Source of the DNA: Marseilla massiliensis
Lineage (GTDB): Bacteria > Bacteroidota > Bacteroidia > Bacteroidales > Bacteroidaceae
NCBI RefSeq assembly: GCF_016899855.1
Contig: NZ_JACJJG010000004.1
Coordinates: 29,810-93,809, forward strand
Direction of reading: 5' to 3'
Length of the DNA: 64,000 nt
The position numbers were made by a program, and so were the translations under genes. Position 1 is the first letter of the stretch; each line of letters opens with the position of its first letter. Below the pieces are notes generated by a model. The model searched no databases. It saw nothing but the letters and a program-made list of their open reading frames with translations, and was not told the origin of the DNA. Below are positions 25,126 through 34,092 of this stretch, piece after piece.

Positions 25126-26064
25126 ATGAGTGAAAAAAACTCTTTCATGGTATTCTCGGGCACAAACACGAGATACCTTGCGGAAAAGATCTGCAACAGT
25201 CTGGGTTGCCAGTTGGGCAATCTGCTAATAACGAAGTTCTCTGACGGCGAGTTCGCCGTGTCCTACGAGGAGTCAATCCGCGGACGCGACGTGTTCCTCG
25301 TACAGAGTACTTTCCCTAATTCTGACAACCTTATGGAACTCCTGTTGATGATTGACGCCGCCAAACGTGCGTCCGCCAAGAGTATCAACGCTGTGATTCC
25401 TTATTTTGGTTGGGCACGTCAGGACCGCAAGGACAAGCCACGCGTAAGCATAGGTGCCAAGCTCGTTGCCGATCTGCTTAGGGTAGCAGGTATCGACCGC
25501 CTTATCACCATGGACCTGCATGCTGACCAAATCCAGGGATTCTTTGACGTTCCCGTAGACCATCTCTACGCTTCAGGCGTAATACTGCCGTATCTCCTCA
25601 GCCTGAAACTCGACGACATTGTCATTGCCTCTCCCGACGTTGGCGGCAGTAAACGTGCAAATACATACGCTAAGTACCTGGGTTGTCCGCTTGTACTTTG
25701 CAACAAGACACGCGCCCGCGCAAATGTAGTCGAAAGCATGCAGATAATCGGCGACGTTAAGGGAAAGAATGTTGTCATCATAGACGACATGGTAGATACG
25801 GCCGGAACGATAACCAAAGCTGCAGACATCATGAAACAGGCTGGCGCCCAGAGCGTAAGGGCATGCGCCTCACATTGCGTAATGAGTGGCCCGGCAAGCG
25901 AGAGAATACAGAACTCGGCCCTTGAAGAGATGGTATTCACGGACTCCATCCCCTACTCCAACCGCTGCGCAAAGGTTAAGCAACTGTCCGTAGCCGACAT
26001 GTTTGCCGAGACAATACGCCGCGTTGTAAACAACGAGAGCATAAGCTCGCAATACCTCGTATAA
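25126..26064 (+). CDS. prs: Ribose-phosphate pyrophosphokinase (PRPP synthetase)
   Basis: Makes PRPP from ribose 5-phosphate and ATP for purine, pyrimidine, NAD and histidine synthesis. The 312 residues match the class I length. Seen: start FMVFSGTNTRYLAEKI, SDGEFAV, AVIPYFGWARQDRK with the ATP-binding loop, ITMDLHADQIQGFF, and the PRPP-binding loop VVIIDDMVDTAGTITKAA. Followed after 11 bp by the TlpA-like gene. Confidence 0.96.
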   Translation: MSEKNSFMVFSGTNTRYLAEKICNSLGCQLGNLLITKFSDGEFAVSYEESIRGRDVFLVQSTFPNSDNLMELLLMIDAAKRASAKSINAVIPYFGWARQDRKDKPRVSIGAKLVADLLRVAGIDRLITMDLHADQIQGFFDVPVDHLYASGVILPYLLSLKLDDIVIASPDVGGSKRANTYAKYLGCPLVLCNKTRARANVVESMQIIGDVKGKNVVIIDDMVDTAGTITKAADIMKQAGAQSVRACASHCVMSGPASERIQNSALEEMVFTDSIPYSNRCAKVKQLSVADMFAETIRRVVNNESISSQYLV

Positions 26065-26075
26065 AATCATCAGAC

Positions 26076-26657
26076 ATGAAGATACGCCACGCATTAGCCT
26101 TGGCGGCCGTAACGTTAGCTTTGACATCGGCATGCCAACAGGGCAAGACAAAAAGCCAGAACACTACCGGTACGACACAAGCCGACACGGCGCAACGCTC
26201 CGCAAACAACGAACAGGAGTTAAGGATAAGCTTCACCATGCCCGACATCAACGGCAATGACGTATCCGTAACTGACGAGTTCGCAAAACACAAGATTACC
26301 GTTGTAGACTTTTGGGCCAGTTGGTGCGGCCCGTGTCGACAGGAGATGCCCAACCTTGTAAAGACATACAACGATTACAAAGATAAAGGGCTGGGCATTA
26401 TCGGCGTATCCCTTGACGAGCATAAGGAACAATGGGCTGACGCAGTAAGCACGATGAACATGACGTGGACACAACTGTCCGACCTGCAAGGATGGAACAA
26501 CAGCGCCGCGAAAATGTACGGCATACAGGCCATTCCGTTCACAATTATCGTTGACAATACGGGCAAAGTTATCGCTGCCGGACTCAGGGGAGACGACCTA
26601 ACGACATTCATCGCAAGCCGTCTCGGCCATTCAGGCACAACAGATACGCAACGTTAA
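26076..26657 (+). CDS. TlpA-family thiol-disulfide lipoprotein
   Basis: A 193-residue extracytoplasmic thioredoxin-fold protein. The N-terminus is a lipoprotein signal with lipobox LTSAC, giving a lipidated Cys at about residue 20, followed by a Thr/Gln-rich linker. The thioredoxin domain has FWASWCGPCRQEMP, the cis-Pro segment AIPFTIIVDNTG and the TlpA-like insert ISFTMPDINGNDVSV. It probably reduces or repairs disulfides in the periplasm. Last gene of the thiE-like/prs unit, followed by a strong hairpin. Confidence 0.9.
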   Translation: MKIRHALALAAVTLALTSACQQGKTKSQNTTGTTQADTAQRSANNEQELRISFTMPDINGNDVSVTDEFAKHKITVVDFWASWCGPCRQEMPNLVKTYNDYKDKGLGIIGVSLDEHKEQWADAVSTMNMTWTQLSDLQGWNNSAAKMYGIQAIPFTIIVDNTGKVIAAGLRGDDLTTFIASRLGHSGTTDTQR

Positions 26658-26688
26658 AACTTTTGGACACGCCATGACGGCATCAAGA

Positions 26689-26743
26689 AAACGCCGTGTT
26701 ACGCATTATTCGACATCCAGCCGAAATACGTGACACGGCGTTT
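26689..26743. terminator. Bidirectional terminator between tlpA-like and radA
   Basis: AAACGCCGTGT (26689-26699) pairs with ACACGGCGTTT (26733-26743), extended inward by a further 4 bp with one G-T. The convergent gene ends lie 31 and 3 bp away. Confidence 0.7.
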
Positions 26744-26746
26744 CAT

Positions 26747-28162
26747 TTATCCGAACAAAGCCCTTAGCGCTTCCTCCACCTTGCGTACGGGCACGAGATT
26801 TATGTTGAACTTACTGCGGGAGAGCCCTTGCAGGTTGTATTTAGGTATTATTATATTCGAGAAACCGAGTTTCTCGGCTTCGGCTATGCGTTGTTCAATA
26901 CGGCTGACAGGGCGTACTTCACCACTCAGTCCAACTTCTCCAGCCATGCACCATCCGGCCTCTATCGCCGTGTCAACGTTACTCGAAAGCACCGCTGCAA
27001 TGACACTCAGGTCCATGGCCATGTCCGTAACACGCAACCCTCCCGCTATATTGAGGAATACGTCCTTCTGCATTAACTTAAATCCAACGCGTTTTTCAAG
27101 TACTGCGAGCAACATATTGAGCCGTCGCTGGTCAAAGCCCGTGGCACTGCGCTGCGGCGTTCCGTAAGCGGCCGAAGAGACAAGCGCCTGCGTCTCGACA
27201 AGAAACGGGCGTACGCCCTCAATCGCCGAGGATATAGCCACGCCACTAAGCCCTTCATGATCCTGTGTCAACAGCAGCTCCGAAGGGTTGGACACTTCAC
27301 GCAGTCCGTCCTGTTCCATTTCGTAAATGCCCAGCTCCGAGGTACTGCCGAAACGGTTTTTGGTTGAGCGAAGAATGCGGTACATATAGTGCTGGTCGCC
27401 CTCAAACTGAATTACAGTATCCACGATATGCTCAAGAATCTTAGGCCCTGCCAATGTTCCTTCCTTATTTATATGCCCTATAAGGATTACAGGTATGCCG
27501 CTCGACTTGGCAAAACGCAGCAGTGCCGACGCACATTCGCGCACTTGTGTCACGCTGCCCGGCGAGCTGTCAACGGTCTCCGTGCTGATTGTCTGTATCG
27601 AATCTATGACCACGATGTCAGGAGTTGCCTCCTGTATCGTGGCAAAAATATTTTCAAGCGACGTATCGCAAAGAATCAGGCAGCGCCCGTCAGTGCTGCC
27701 GACATCATTGTTAACCCTCTTGCCTATACGTTCCGCGCGCATTTTCAGCTGGTGGGCACTCTCCTCTCCGCTGACATACAACACACGGCGGTCGGTCATG
27801 CGCAACACCGTCTGTAGCGTTAGCGTGCTCTTTCCTATACCAGGCTCACCGCCAAGCAGAACAATCGACCCCGGCACAAGTCCTCCGCCGAGTACCCGGT
27901 TAAGCTCGGCGTCGTGCATATCAATGCGCGGTTCGTCATTGGCCGATATTTCATGAAGCGCCATCGGACGTGCTTTACCTTCACGCCTGCCGCCCCTTAA
28001 CGTGGCCGCAACGTTGGCGGCGGCCTTCTGCCCTACGCTTTCAGGAGCGACACGTATTTCCTTAAACGTATTCCATTGCCCGCAACTGGGACACTTGCCT
28101 ACCCATTTTGATGATTCCTGACCGCAATTAGAGCATACGTACGCTATCTTGTCTTTTGCCAT
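26747..28162 (-). CDS. radA: DNA repair protein RadA
   Basis: RecA-like branch-migration helicase in homologous recombination, 471 residues. N-terminal zinc finger CSNCGQESSKWVGKCPSC, Walker A GGEPGIGKST, the RadA-specific KNRFG motif in STKNRFGSTSELG, and a C-terminal Lon-protease-like domain (DLSVIAAVLSSNVDTAIEAG). The start is the ATG at 28162 (MAKDKIAYVCSNCG); the frame runs 12 codons further up, but those are not conserved-looking. Confidence 0.96.
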   Translation of the reverse strand: MAKDKIAYVCSNCGQESSKWVGKCPSCGQWNTFKEIRVAPESVGQKAAANVAATLRGGRREGKARPMALHEISANDEPRIDMHDAELNRVLGGGLVPGSIVLLGGEPGIGKSTLTLQTVLRMTDRRVLYVSGEESAHQLKMRAERIGKRVNNDVGSTDGRCLILCDTSLENIFATIQEATPDIVVIDSIQTISTETVDSSPGSVTQVRECASALLRFAKSSGIPVILIGHINKEGTLAGPKILEHIVDTVIQFEGDQHYMYRILRSTKNRFGSTSELGIYEMEQDGLREVSNPSELLLTQDHEGLSGVAISSAIEGVRPFLVETQALVSSAAYGTPQRSATGFDQRRLNMLLAVLEKRVGFKLMQKDVFLNIAGGLRVTDMAMDLSVIAAVLSSNVDTAIEAGWCMAGEVGLSGEVRPVSRIEQRIAEAEKLGFSNIIIPKYNLQGLSRSKFNINLVPVRKVEEALRALFG

Positions 28163-28270
28163 AAATACATTGAATAAACGATGGTAAACAAAGAACAATC
28201 TTCATCATACAGCCGTCCTTACGGAGCATCAACACCCGCGGCGCTACGCCCTGACCGCCAGGCCCTTTAC

Positions 28271-28356
28271 AAAAGGCCGTCTTTAGCAAGGCTAAAGGCC
28301 GTGTTTCGCATTACAAAAGACGGCCTTTTACAACGCGAATGACGGTCTTTTACAAA
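28271..28356. repeat. Intergenic hairpin cluster of the AAAGACGGCCTTT family (copy 4)
   Basis: AAAAGGCCGTCTTT (28271-28284) pairs exactly with AAAGACGGCCTTTT (28316-28329); between and after lie the relatives CTAAAGGCCGTGTTT and GACGGTCTTTTACAAAA. Located in the 396-bp divergent gap between radA and the lipoprotein gene, so it is not simply a terminator. Confidence 0.65.
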
Positions 28357-28424
28357 ACGTACGGTATTATGTATGACAATAATTACTCCTCACCCATTTT
28401 GTTTTACAAAAGTAACAATATTTT

Positions 28425-28454
28425 TTTGAGTTACAAAATAAATCATTAACTTTG
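28425..28454 (+). promoter_or_regulatory. Promoter of the lipoprotein/TPR unit
   Basis: TTTG at 28425-28428, 18 bp, then TAACTTTG at 28447-28454; this leaves a leader of about 95 nt before the ATG at 28559. Confidence 0.65.
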
Positions 28455-28505
28455 CACCACCGTTGAATGATGCAGACTAATATCGCACATTAATAATAAA
28501 CTCTG

Positions 28506-28545
28506 AAGGGCGACTCGGTTGTAAAACGCTGGGCTGCCCTTTTTA
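28506..28545 (+). promoter_or_regulatory. Terminator-like hairpin in the leader of the lipoprotein gene
   Basis: AAGGGC (28506-28511) pairs with GCCCTT (28536-28541), directly followed by TTT, 15 nt before the ATG at 28559. Being downstream of the promoter, it could act as an attenuator or leader switch. Confidence 0.4.
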
Positions 28546-28558
28546 ATAAGGTAAAAAC

Positions 28559-29476
28559 ATGAAAACCAAATACATTGTCTTTTTCTTGTTGGCAGCCGTC
28601 ATCATGACTGGATGCGGACAATCGTACGAGGAAAAACAACGGTTGTCAAGGGCCGAGCAGGCCAGGCTGCACCGTGAAGATTCACTCGCATTGAAAATCG
28701 GCGTAATGCCGACACTCGACTGCCTGCCAATATACGTCGCCAAGGATTACGGGCTGTTCGACTCGACCAAGGCCGACATCAGGCTCAAACCGTTCAAGGC
28801 GCAGATTGACTGTGACGCGGCATTGATGAAAGGCGCAATAGAAGGATGCATAACCGACATAGTACGCGGGCAATGGATGAAAGGTAAAGGAACAGCCCTT
28901 GACTATGTCGCAGCCACGAACACGTATTGGCAACTCGTAAGCAACAGGCTGGCCAGAATCAGGCGTATCAACCAGATGAACGACAAGATGATAGCCATGG
29001 CCCGCTTCTCGGCTACGGCCTTGCTCGCCGACTATGCGGTAGACAGTGCAAAACTAAAATCAGAAGACGTATTCAAAGTACAGATTAACGACGTAAACCT
29101 TAGACTGCAAATGCTCATGAACAACGAAATGGACGCTGTGCTGCTGCCCGAGCCACAGGCCACAACGGCGCGCCTTTACAAGAATCCGGTGCTCATGGAC
29201 AGCAGGGACAAGGACATGTGGCTTGGCGTAATCGCCTTCAGAAAGAAGGACATGAAGGATGAAAGGAGGAAACAGCAGCTTGACGTATTCATGAAAGGAT
29301 ACAATGCAGCTTGCGACTCAATCAACAAAAACGGGCTGAAACACTACGCACGGACTATAGAAAAATACTGCGGCACGGACGAAAAGACCGTCAACGCACT
29401 ACCTAAAATTAAATTCCGCCGCGCAGAGGCTCCACGCCAAAAAGACATCGAAACCGCCGATAAATGGCTAAAATGA
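28559..29476 (+). CDS. Substrate-binding lipoprotein, NMT1/SsuA-like
   Basis: A 305-residue periplasmic-binding-protein fold. Signal MKTKYIVFFLLAAVIMTGC ends in the lipobox MTGC. After a charged linker comes LKIGVMPTLDCLPIYVAKDYGLF, the classic opening of NMT1/SsuA-type ABC binding proteins, and later ALMKGAIEGCITDI and MDAVLLPEPQATTA at the ligand cleft. No permease or ATPase gene is adjacent; instead it overlaps a cytosolic TPR gene by 13 bp. The ligand is unknown: thiamine-precursor or sulfonate-type compounds are the family's usual ones. Confidence 0.8.
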   Translation: MKTKYIVFFLLAAVIMTGCGQSYEEKQRLSRAEQARLHREDSLALKIGVMPTLDCLPIYVAKDYGLFDSTKADIRLKPFKAQIDCDAALMKGAIEGCITDIVRGQWMKGKGTALDYVAATNTYWQLVSNRLARIRRINQMNDKMIAMARFSATALLADYAVDSAKLKSEDVFKVQINDVNLRLQMLMNNEMDAVLLPEPQATTARLYKNPVLMDSRDKDMWLGVIAFRKKDMKDERRKQQLDVFMKGYNAACDSINKNGLKHYARTIEKYCGTDEKTVNALPKIKFRRAEAPRQKDIETADKWLK

Positions 29477-31677
29477 CAGCAGACATGGACAACAAGGGCA
29501 TAAAACAAATAAACGACATATTCAGGAAACTCGACAACCGCGAACTGGGACCAGCGCTACGAAGCGTACGTTCGCTTATCGACACCTATCCTCACATGAT
29601 GTATGACGAGGAACTTGAGAATATCGAGGGTGACTACAATCTAATGCTTGACTACATGCGGCGTGGGTTCAACGACCCGCACCGCGCCGACATATATAAT
29701 AATCTGACAGACAGGCTATACAGCTTTGCCTGCGACATGTTCATTACATACCGTACACAGCACGTTGAGTTCTTCATTGAGGCGTTAAGGAAATCCATGA
29801 ACAACAAGTTCTCCAACGAAACCGTCAAAGCCGAACTGGAAGGATTCGTAGCCGATACCGCTATGCTGAGCCTTGAAGCCGAAGCGACACGCACGGAAAA
29901 GAGCAAGGAGCTGTACCGTAAGCATAACGATTTCATGCAGTCACTGTTCTGCAATATCATAGTGTCACACCAATGGTCCGTGCATGACTCTGAATTTTTC
30001 AAGACACTGTTGATGTCACCCACCGTCGACACCATAGACGCCCAACTGCTGGTAAGCGCGCTGACGCTGGCGACGATGAACAACATGGACGTAAATAAAT
30101 TCGAAATATTAGTACATCTATACCTTAATTCAACAGATGAAAAAGTGCGCCAACGGGCACTTGTAGGATGGGTATTCGCACTCTCCTCACGCACAAGGCT
30201 ATTGCCGAAAATGAAAAATATCGTGGCAAAAGCACTCGAAGACGAAAGCGTGGTAAACGAGCTGGCAGACTTGCAGAAACAAATTATATACTGCATGAAC
30301 GCCGAACAGGACACCGACACCATCAGGCGTGACATAATGCCGGAACTGATGAAGAACAACAACCTCAAAATAACACGCTTCGGAATTACGGAAAAGGATG
30401 AAGACCCGATGGCCGACGTTTTCGACCCCGGAGCCTCGGAACGCGCAATGGAGAAAATGGAAGAAAGTTTCCAGAAGATGATGAACATGCAGAAAGCCGG
30501 CTCTGACATATACTTTGGAGGCTTCTCGCAAATGAAACGCTTTCCGTTTTTCTATAACGTAGCCAACTGGTTCTGCCCGTTCTACATAGAACACCCTGAA
30601 ATTAGCCAAACAGCAGGCAACCTTAAAGATACACCGCTGTTAATAAACATACTTAAAAACGGCCCTTTCTGCGACAGTGACAAATACTCATTTACGCTTG
30701 CCGTCGCGTCTGTAATAAGCAGACTGCCGGACAATATGAAGGAAATGCTAAACACGCCCGAAGCATTAGGACCTGCCGTAAGCCATGAAGACCAACAAAA
30801 ACCGGCATATATACGCCGCATGATTCTGCAGGACATGTACAGGTTCTTCAGGCTGTTCCCGCAACGTGGACAACTCGTCAACCCATTTGACGGCGAAAAC
30901 TTCACTTTCATTACCGACAACCTGTTTGACGGCACCGGTTTACATGAGTTGGTTCCGGACCTATGCTATTTCATGATAAAGCACAGGAACGAAAAAGCCT
31001 TGAAAAATATTATGGCAAAATTTGCCGATGGCGGCAATTCAAAAATGCGCCTCATAAACGGTCTATACGAACTGAACTTTGCAAAGCGGCCACAAAAGGC
31101 TGTTCAAATATTCAAGGAACTGAATGCGGAAAAGCCAGACAACAAGCGCGTGCTATTGCTCCTCGCACGATCATACTTCGAGAGCGAACAATATGAGAAC
31201 GCCGCAAAATGCTACGAAACGCTACATGACAACGAGCCACAAAACACAACCGTAGCATTGAACATGTGCGTCGCACTGTCAAAAGCAAAAAAATATGACG
31301 AGGCCATAAACATGCTTTACCGTCTCGACATCGAATGCCCTGACTCAATGCCGGTAAAGCGTGTGCTTGCGTGGGCTCTTATGGGGCTGGGCAAATATGA
31401 ACAGGCGGAAAAAGAATACAATAGATTAACGGCTGACAACGACGTAGAAAACGGAGACTGGCTAAACGCCGGATACTGCCAATGGCTGAAAGGAAACACG
31501 CCTGAAGCAATAAACCGATTCAAGAATTTCATGGCAAACCGTAATATCCATTCACCAAAAAGGGAACATGAAATATCCTACGAATTCGCCAATGACAAAG
31601 ATTTCTTGTACGAACATGGAATTAACGATACCGATATCCACCTTATGGCGGATATCATTGACGGCGCCACAGAATAA
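29464..31677 (+). CDS. Tetratricopeptide repeat protein
   Basis: A 737-residue soluble protein without signal peptide. Residues 1-340 are helical with no recognised family. The last 240 residues hold TPR units: RVLLLLARSYFESEQYENAAKCYETLHDNEP, NTTVALNMCVALSKAKKYDEAINMLY, KRVLAWALMGLGKYEQAEKEYNRL, DWLNAGYCQWLKGNTPEAINRF. A Met/Glu-rich coiled coil lies near residue 320 (RAMEKMEESFQKMMNMQ). It overlaps the upstream lipoprotein gene by 13 bp, suggesting coupled translation, and converges on the phospholipase gene with a 9-bp gap. A scaffold role is likely; partner unknown. Confidence 0.85.
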   Translation: MAKMTADMDNKGIKQINDIFRKLDNRELGPALRSVRSLIDTYPHMMYDEELENIEGDYNLMLDYMRRGFNDPHRADIYNNLTDRLYSFACDMFITYRTQHVEFFIEALRKSMNNKFSNETVKAELEGFVADTAMLSLEAEATRTEKSKELYRKHNDFMQSLFCNIIVSHQWSVHDSEFFKTLLMSPTVDTIDAQLLVSALTLATMNNMDVNKFEILVHLYLNSTDEKVRQRALVGWVFALSSRTRLLPKMKNIVAKALEDESVVNELADLQKQIIYCMNAEQDTDTIRRDIMPELMKNNNLKITRFGITEKDEDPMADVFDPGASERAMEKMEESFQKMMNMQKAGSDIYFGGFSQMKRFPFFYNVANWFCPFYIEHPEISQTAGNLKDTPLLINILKNGPFCDSDKYSFTLAVASVISRLPDNMKEMLNTPEALGPAVSHEDQQKPAYIRRMILQDMYRFFRLFPQRGQLVNPFDGENFTFITDNLFDGTGLHELVPDLCYFMIKHRNEKALKNIMAKFADGGNSKMRLINGLYELNFAKRPQKAVQIFKELNAEKPDNKRVLLLLARSYFESEQYENAAKCYETLHDNEPQNTTVALNMCVALSKAKKYDEAINMLYRLDIECPDSMPVKRVLAWALMGLGKYEQAEKEYNRLTADNDVENGDWLNAGYCQWLKGNTPEAINRFKNFMANRNIHSPKREHEISYEFANDKDFLYEHGINDTDIHLMADIIDGATE

Positions 31678-31686
31678 TGGCGGCCG

Positions 31687-32949
31687 TCAAAGGAATGGCG
31701 TAAGCAAATGGGCGAACCATCCAACGAATTTCTGCCACGGAGTACGCCACTCGTCCCATATCTCTTCTGTAAGCTTAAATGAGTGTTTTTTGTCTCGCTC
31801 AAACATTTCGTCAAGTTCCTTTGTTGTACAAGGATCAACAATCACGGCATTCTCCTCATAATCAAAATTAAGACTTCGTGCATTAAGATTGGCACTGCCA
31901 ACAGTACAAAACCGCCCATCCACCATTATGATTTTTGTATGGTGGAAACCATTTTTATATATCCATACGTCCACCCCATGTTTCATTAGTTTATGTACAT
32001 TATAAAAAACGCAATCGGGCGTCAATGGTATATCGCTTTTCTCTGATACCATGATTTCAACTTTAACACCTCGCTTTACGGCTTTGCGCAATGCACGCTT
32101 AAGCGTCGGATTAAGAGTAAGATACGGATTGACAAGCTTTATGCTGTCCCTTGCACTATTGATAGCTTCCGTATAAAAAGTGCGGATAATGCCGTTGGTC
32201 GTGCGTGGTTCACGGTTGATTATACCAACCATTTTGCGTCCTGCGCTACCGCAAGTATCAGGTTTCAGTCCAGTAATGTAGTCGGCACCGTGAAATCCAC
32301 GGAAATACTTTGCGCCGTGCACATTTTGTCCACTCACCTTATTCCATATTTTGAGAAATATCGCCTGCAATGTATTCACTTCATCGCCCTCAATACGACA
32401 ATGCATGTCGCGCCACTCACCGACCTGTTCCGTTCCGGTTATGTAATAATCAGCTACGTTCATGCCTCCTGTATAAGCAATCTTACCATCAATAACCACG
32501 ATTTTACGGTGGTCACGATGGAACACATGATTTACCCATGGGAAACGAATCGGGTCGAACTCATATATTTCTATTCCATTAGCCCTTATTTTCTCAAGAT
32601 GGTTTTTCTTCAAAGGCTTGTTGTTTGAATCATTGCCAAAACCGTCAAATAAGGCTCTAACCTCCACGCCTTCCTTGGCTTTGTCTGCCAGTATATTAAA
32701 TAGCAACGACGCAATAGAATCATTACGAAAGTTGAAATACTCAAGATGCACACTGCTCCGCGCCTGACATATTGCCTCAAACATGTCGTCAAACTTCTCC
32801 TGACCATTCATCAACAACGTTACAGAATTATTATCGGAAAACTTGACTCCTTCATCCCGAAGACAATCTACAATTATTGAATCGGATGTCTGCGAACTTA
32901 CGCACAAGCAGACAGCAGCAAACAATATCGCTAAAACAAATCTTTTCAT
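31687..32949 (-). CDS. Secreted phospholipase D / cardiolipin synthase-like protein
   Basis: Transfers or hydrolyses phosphatidyl groups; 420 residues. A cleavable signal (MKRFVLAILFAAVCLCVSSQ) replaces the two N-terminal membrane helices of classical ClsA, so the enzyme should act in the periplasm. Both HKD motifs are present: HRKIVVIDG followed by YTGGMN, and HTKIIMVDG followed by GSANLNARS. The order matches the cardiolipin synthase subgroup. It lies 76 bp after kdsD on the same strand and may be in the kdsA-kdsD transcript. Confidence 0.87.
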   Translation of the reverse strand: MKRFVLAILFAAVCLCVSSQTSDSIIVDCLRDEGVKFSDNNSVTLLMNGQEKFDDMFEAICQARSSVHLEYFNFRNDSIASLLFNILADKAKEGVEVRALFDGFGNDSNNKPLKKNHLEKIRANGIEIYEFDPIRFPWVNHVFHRDHRKIVVIDGKIAYTGGMNVADYYITGTEQVGEWRDMHCRIEGDEVNTLQAIFLKIWNKVSGQNVHGAKYFRGFHGADYITGLKPDTCGSAGRKMVGIINREPRTTNGIIRTFYTEAINSARDSIKLVNPYLTLNPTLKRALRKAVKRGVKVEIMVSEKSDIPLTPDCVFYNVHKLMKHGVDVWIYKNGFHHTKIIMVDGRFCTVGSANLNARSLNFDYEENAVIVDPCTTKELDEMFERDKKHSFKLTEEIWDEWRTPWQKFVGWFAHLLTPFL

Positions 32950-33025
32950 ATCATACTAATTACCTATCGTAAGGCGGAAAAGGAAGTAAAAACTTCACCT
33001 CCTGCCCGCCATAAATTCTGCCTGT

Positions 33026-34000
33026 TTACAACATGCAGCTGTAATGGTCGACGACTCCAAGAAGATGGTTGTCATCATCCACCACCAAAACGGAATGAAC
33101 CTTGTACTTGTTCATTATACTCTGTATATCACTGATTTTCATTGAGGGAGGAACAACTTTAGGCTTACGCGTCATTATATCGGCAACGGTACGGTCAAAA
33201 AATTGCGCTTGCCATTTCTCCATAGCTCTACGAATATCTCCGTCAGTTATAAGTCCTACGATTTTGTCATCAACTTCAGCCACACCAAGTCCAAGTTTAC
33301 CTTTGCTCACATGTATTATAGCCTCGCCAAGATGCATTGTTGGAGGAATGACCGGCATATCTTCGGTTCGCATTACGTCACGTGCCGTCGTCAACAAGCG
33401 TTTGCCAAGCTCACCTCCAGGATGGAACTGGGCAAAATCCCTCGGTTTGAAATCCCTCACTTCCATCAGGGCTATAGCTAAAGCATCACCCATGACAAGA
33501 GCCGCCGTTGTACTGCTCGTCGGGGCAAGGTTCAGCGGACATGCCTCCTTTGCCACCTGTACATTAATATGAACGGTACTATATTTTGCCAAAAGCGACG
33601 AAGGATTACCGCTCATACCTATTATTGGTATCTCCATATGCAAAACCATTGGAACAAACCGCAGCAGTTCATCCGTTTGCCCGGAATAGCTAATAGCCAA
33701 TACCACGTCATCCTTTGTCATCACGCCTAAATCTCCGTGAAAGACATCAAGGGGATTGATAAAAAATGAAGGCGTACCAGTACTCGATAAAGTAGCAGCA
33801 ATCTTAGCTCCTATATGCCCGCTTTTGCCTACACCGGTAACAATTACTTTACCACGACACTTGTACATTAAGCCTACTGCCTTGTCAAAGTTCTCGTCTA
33901 ACTGTGGCAATAAGTCCAATACGGCCTGTGCCTCCTCTTTTATACAACGTCCGGCGTACTCGCGTACATGCTTCAACCTTTCTTCTGCTTCCATTCTCAA
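33026..34000 (-). CDS. kdsD: Arabinose-5-phosphate isomerase
   Basis: Converts ribulose 5-phosphate to arabinose 5-phosphate, the first step of KDO synthesis. The 324 residues hold an N-terminal SIS domain (VIVTGVGKSGHIGAKIAATLSSTGTPSFF, then DVVLAISYSGQTDELL) and two C-terminal CBS domains (ITDGDIRRAMEKW; VVDDDNHLLGVVDHY). kdsA, the next enzyme, is 92 bp upstream on the same strand. Confidence 0.95.
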   Translation of the reverse strand: MRMEAEERLKHVREYAGRCIKEEAQAVLDLLPQLDENFDKAVGLMYKCRGKVIVTGVGKSGHIGAKIAATLSSTGTPSFFINPLDVFHGDLGVMTKDDVVLAISYSGQTDELLRFVPMVLHMEIPIIGMSGNPSSLLAKYSTVHINVQVAKEACPLNLAPTSSTTAALVMGDALAIALMEVRDFKPRDFAQFHPGGELGKRLLTTARDVMRTEDMPVIPPTMHLGEAIIHVSKGKLGLGVAEVDDKIVGLITDGDIRRAMEKWQAQFFDRTVADIMTRKPKVVPPSMKISDIQSIMNKYKVHSVLVVDDDNHLLGVVDHYSCML

Positions 34001-34092
34001 ATACCAAGTTTTTTATTGTTATTCCTGCACATCTATGTTCGGCATAAGTCTGCAACCTTACGACCTTGTTAATTCATACATCCGTTATTTCA

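Noticed and set aside
28262..28356. CRISPR-like array upstream of the lipoprotein gene
   Set aside because: Units are palindromic, unequally spaced and of unequal sequence; there are no spacers and no cas genes.
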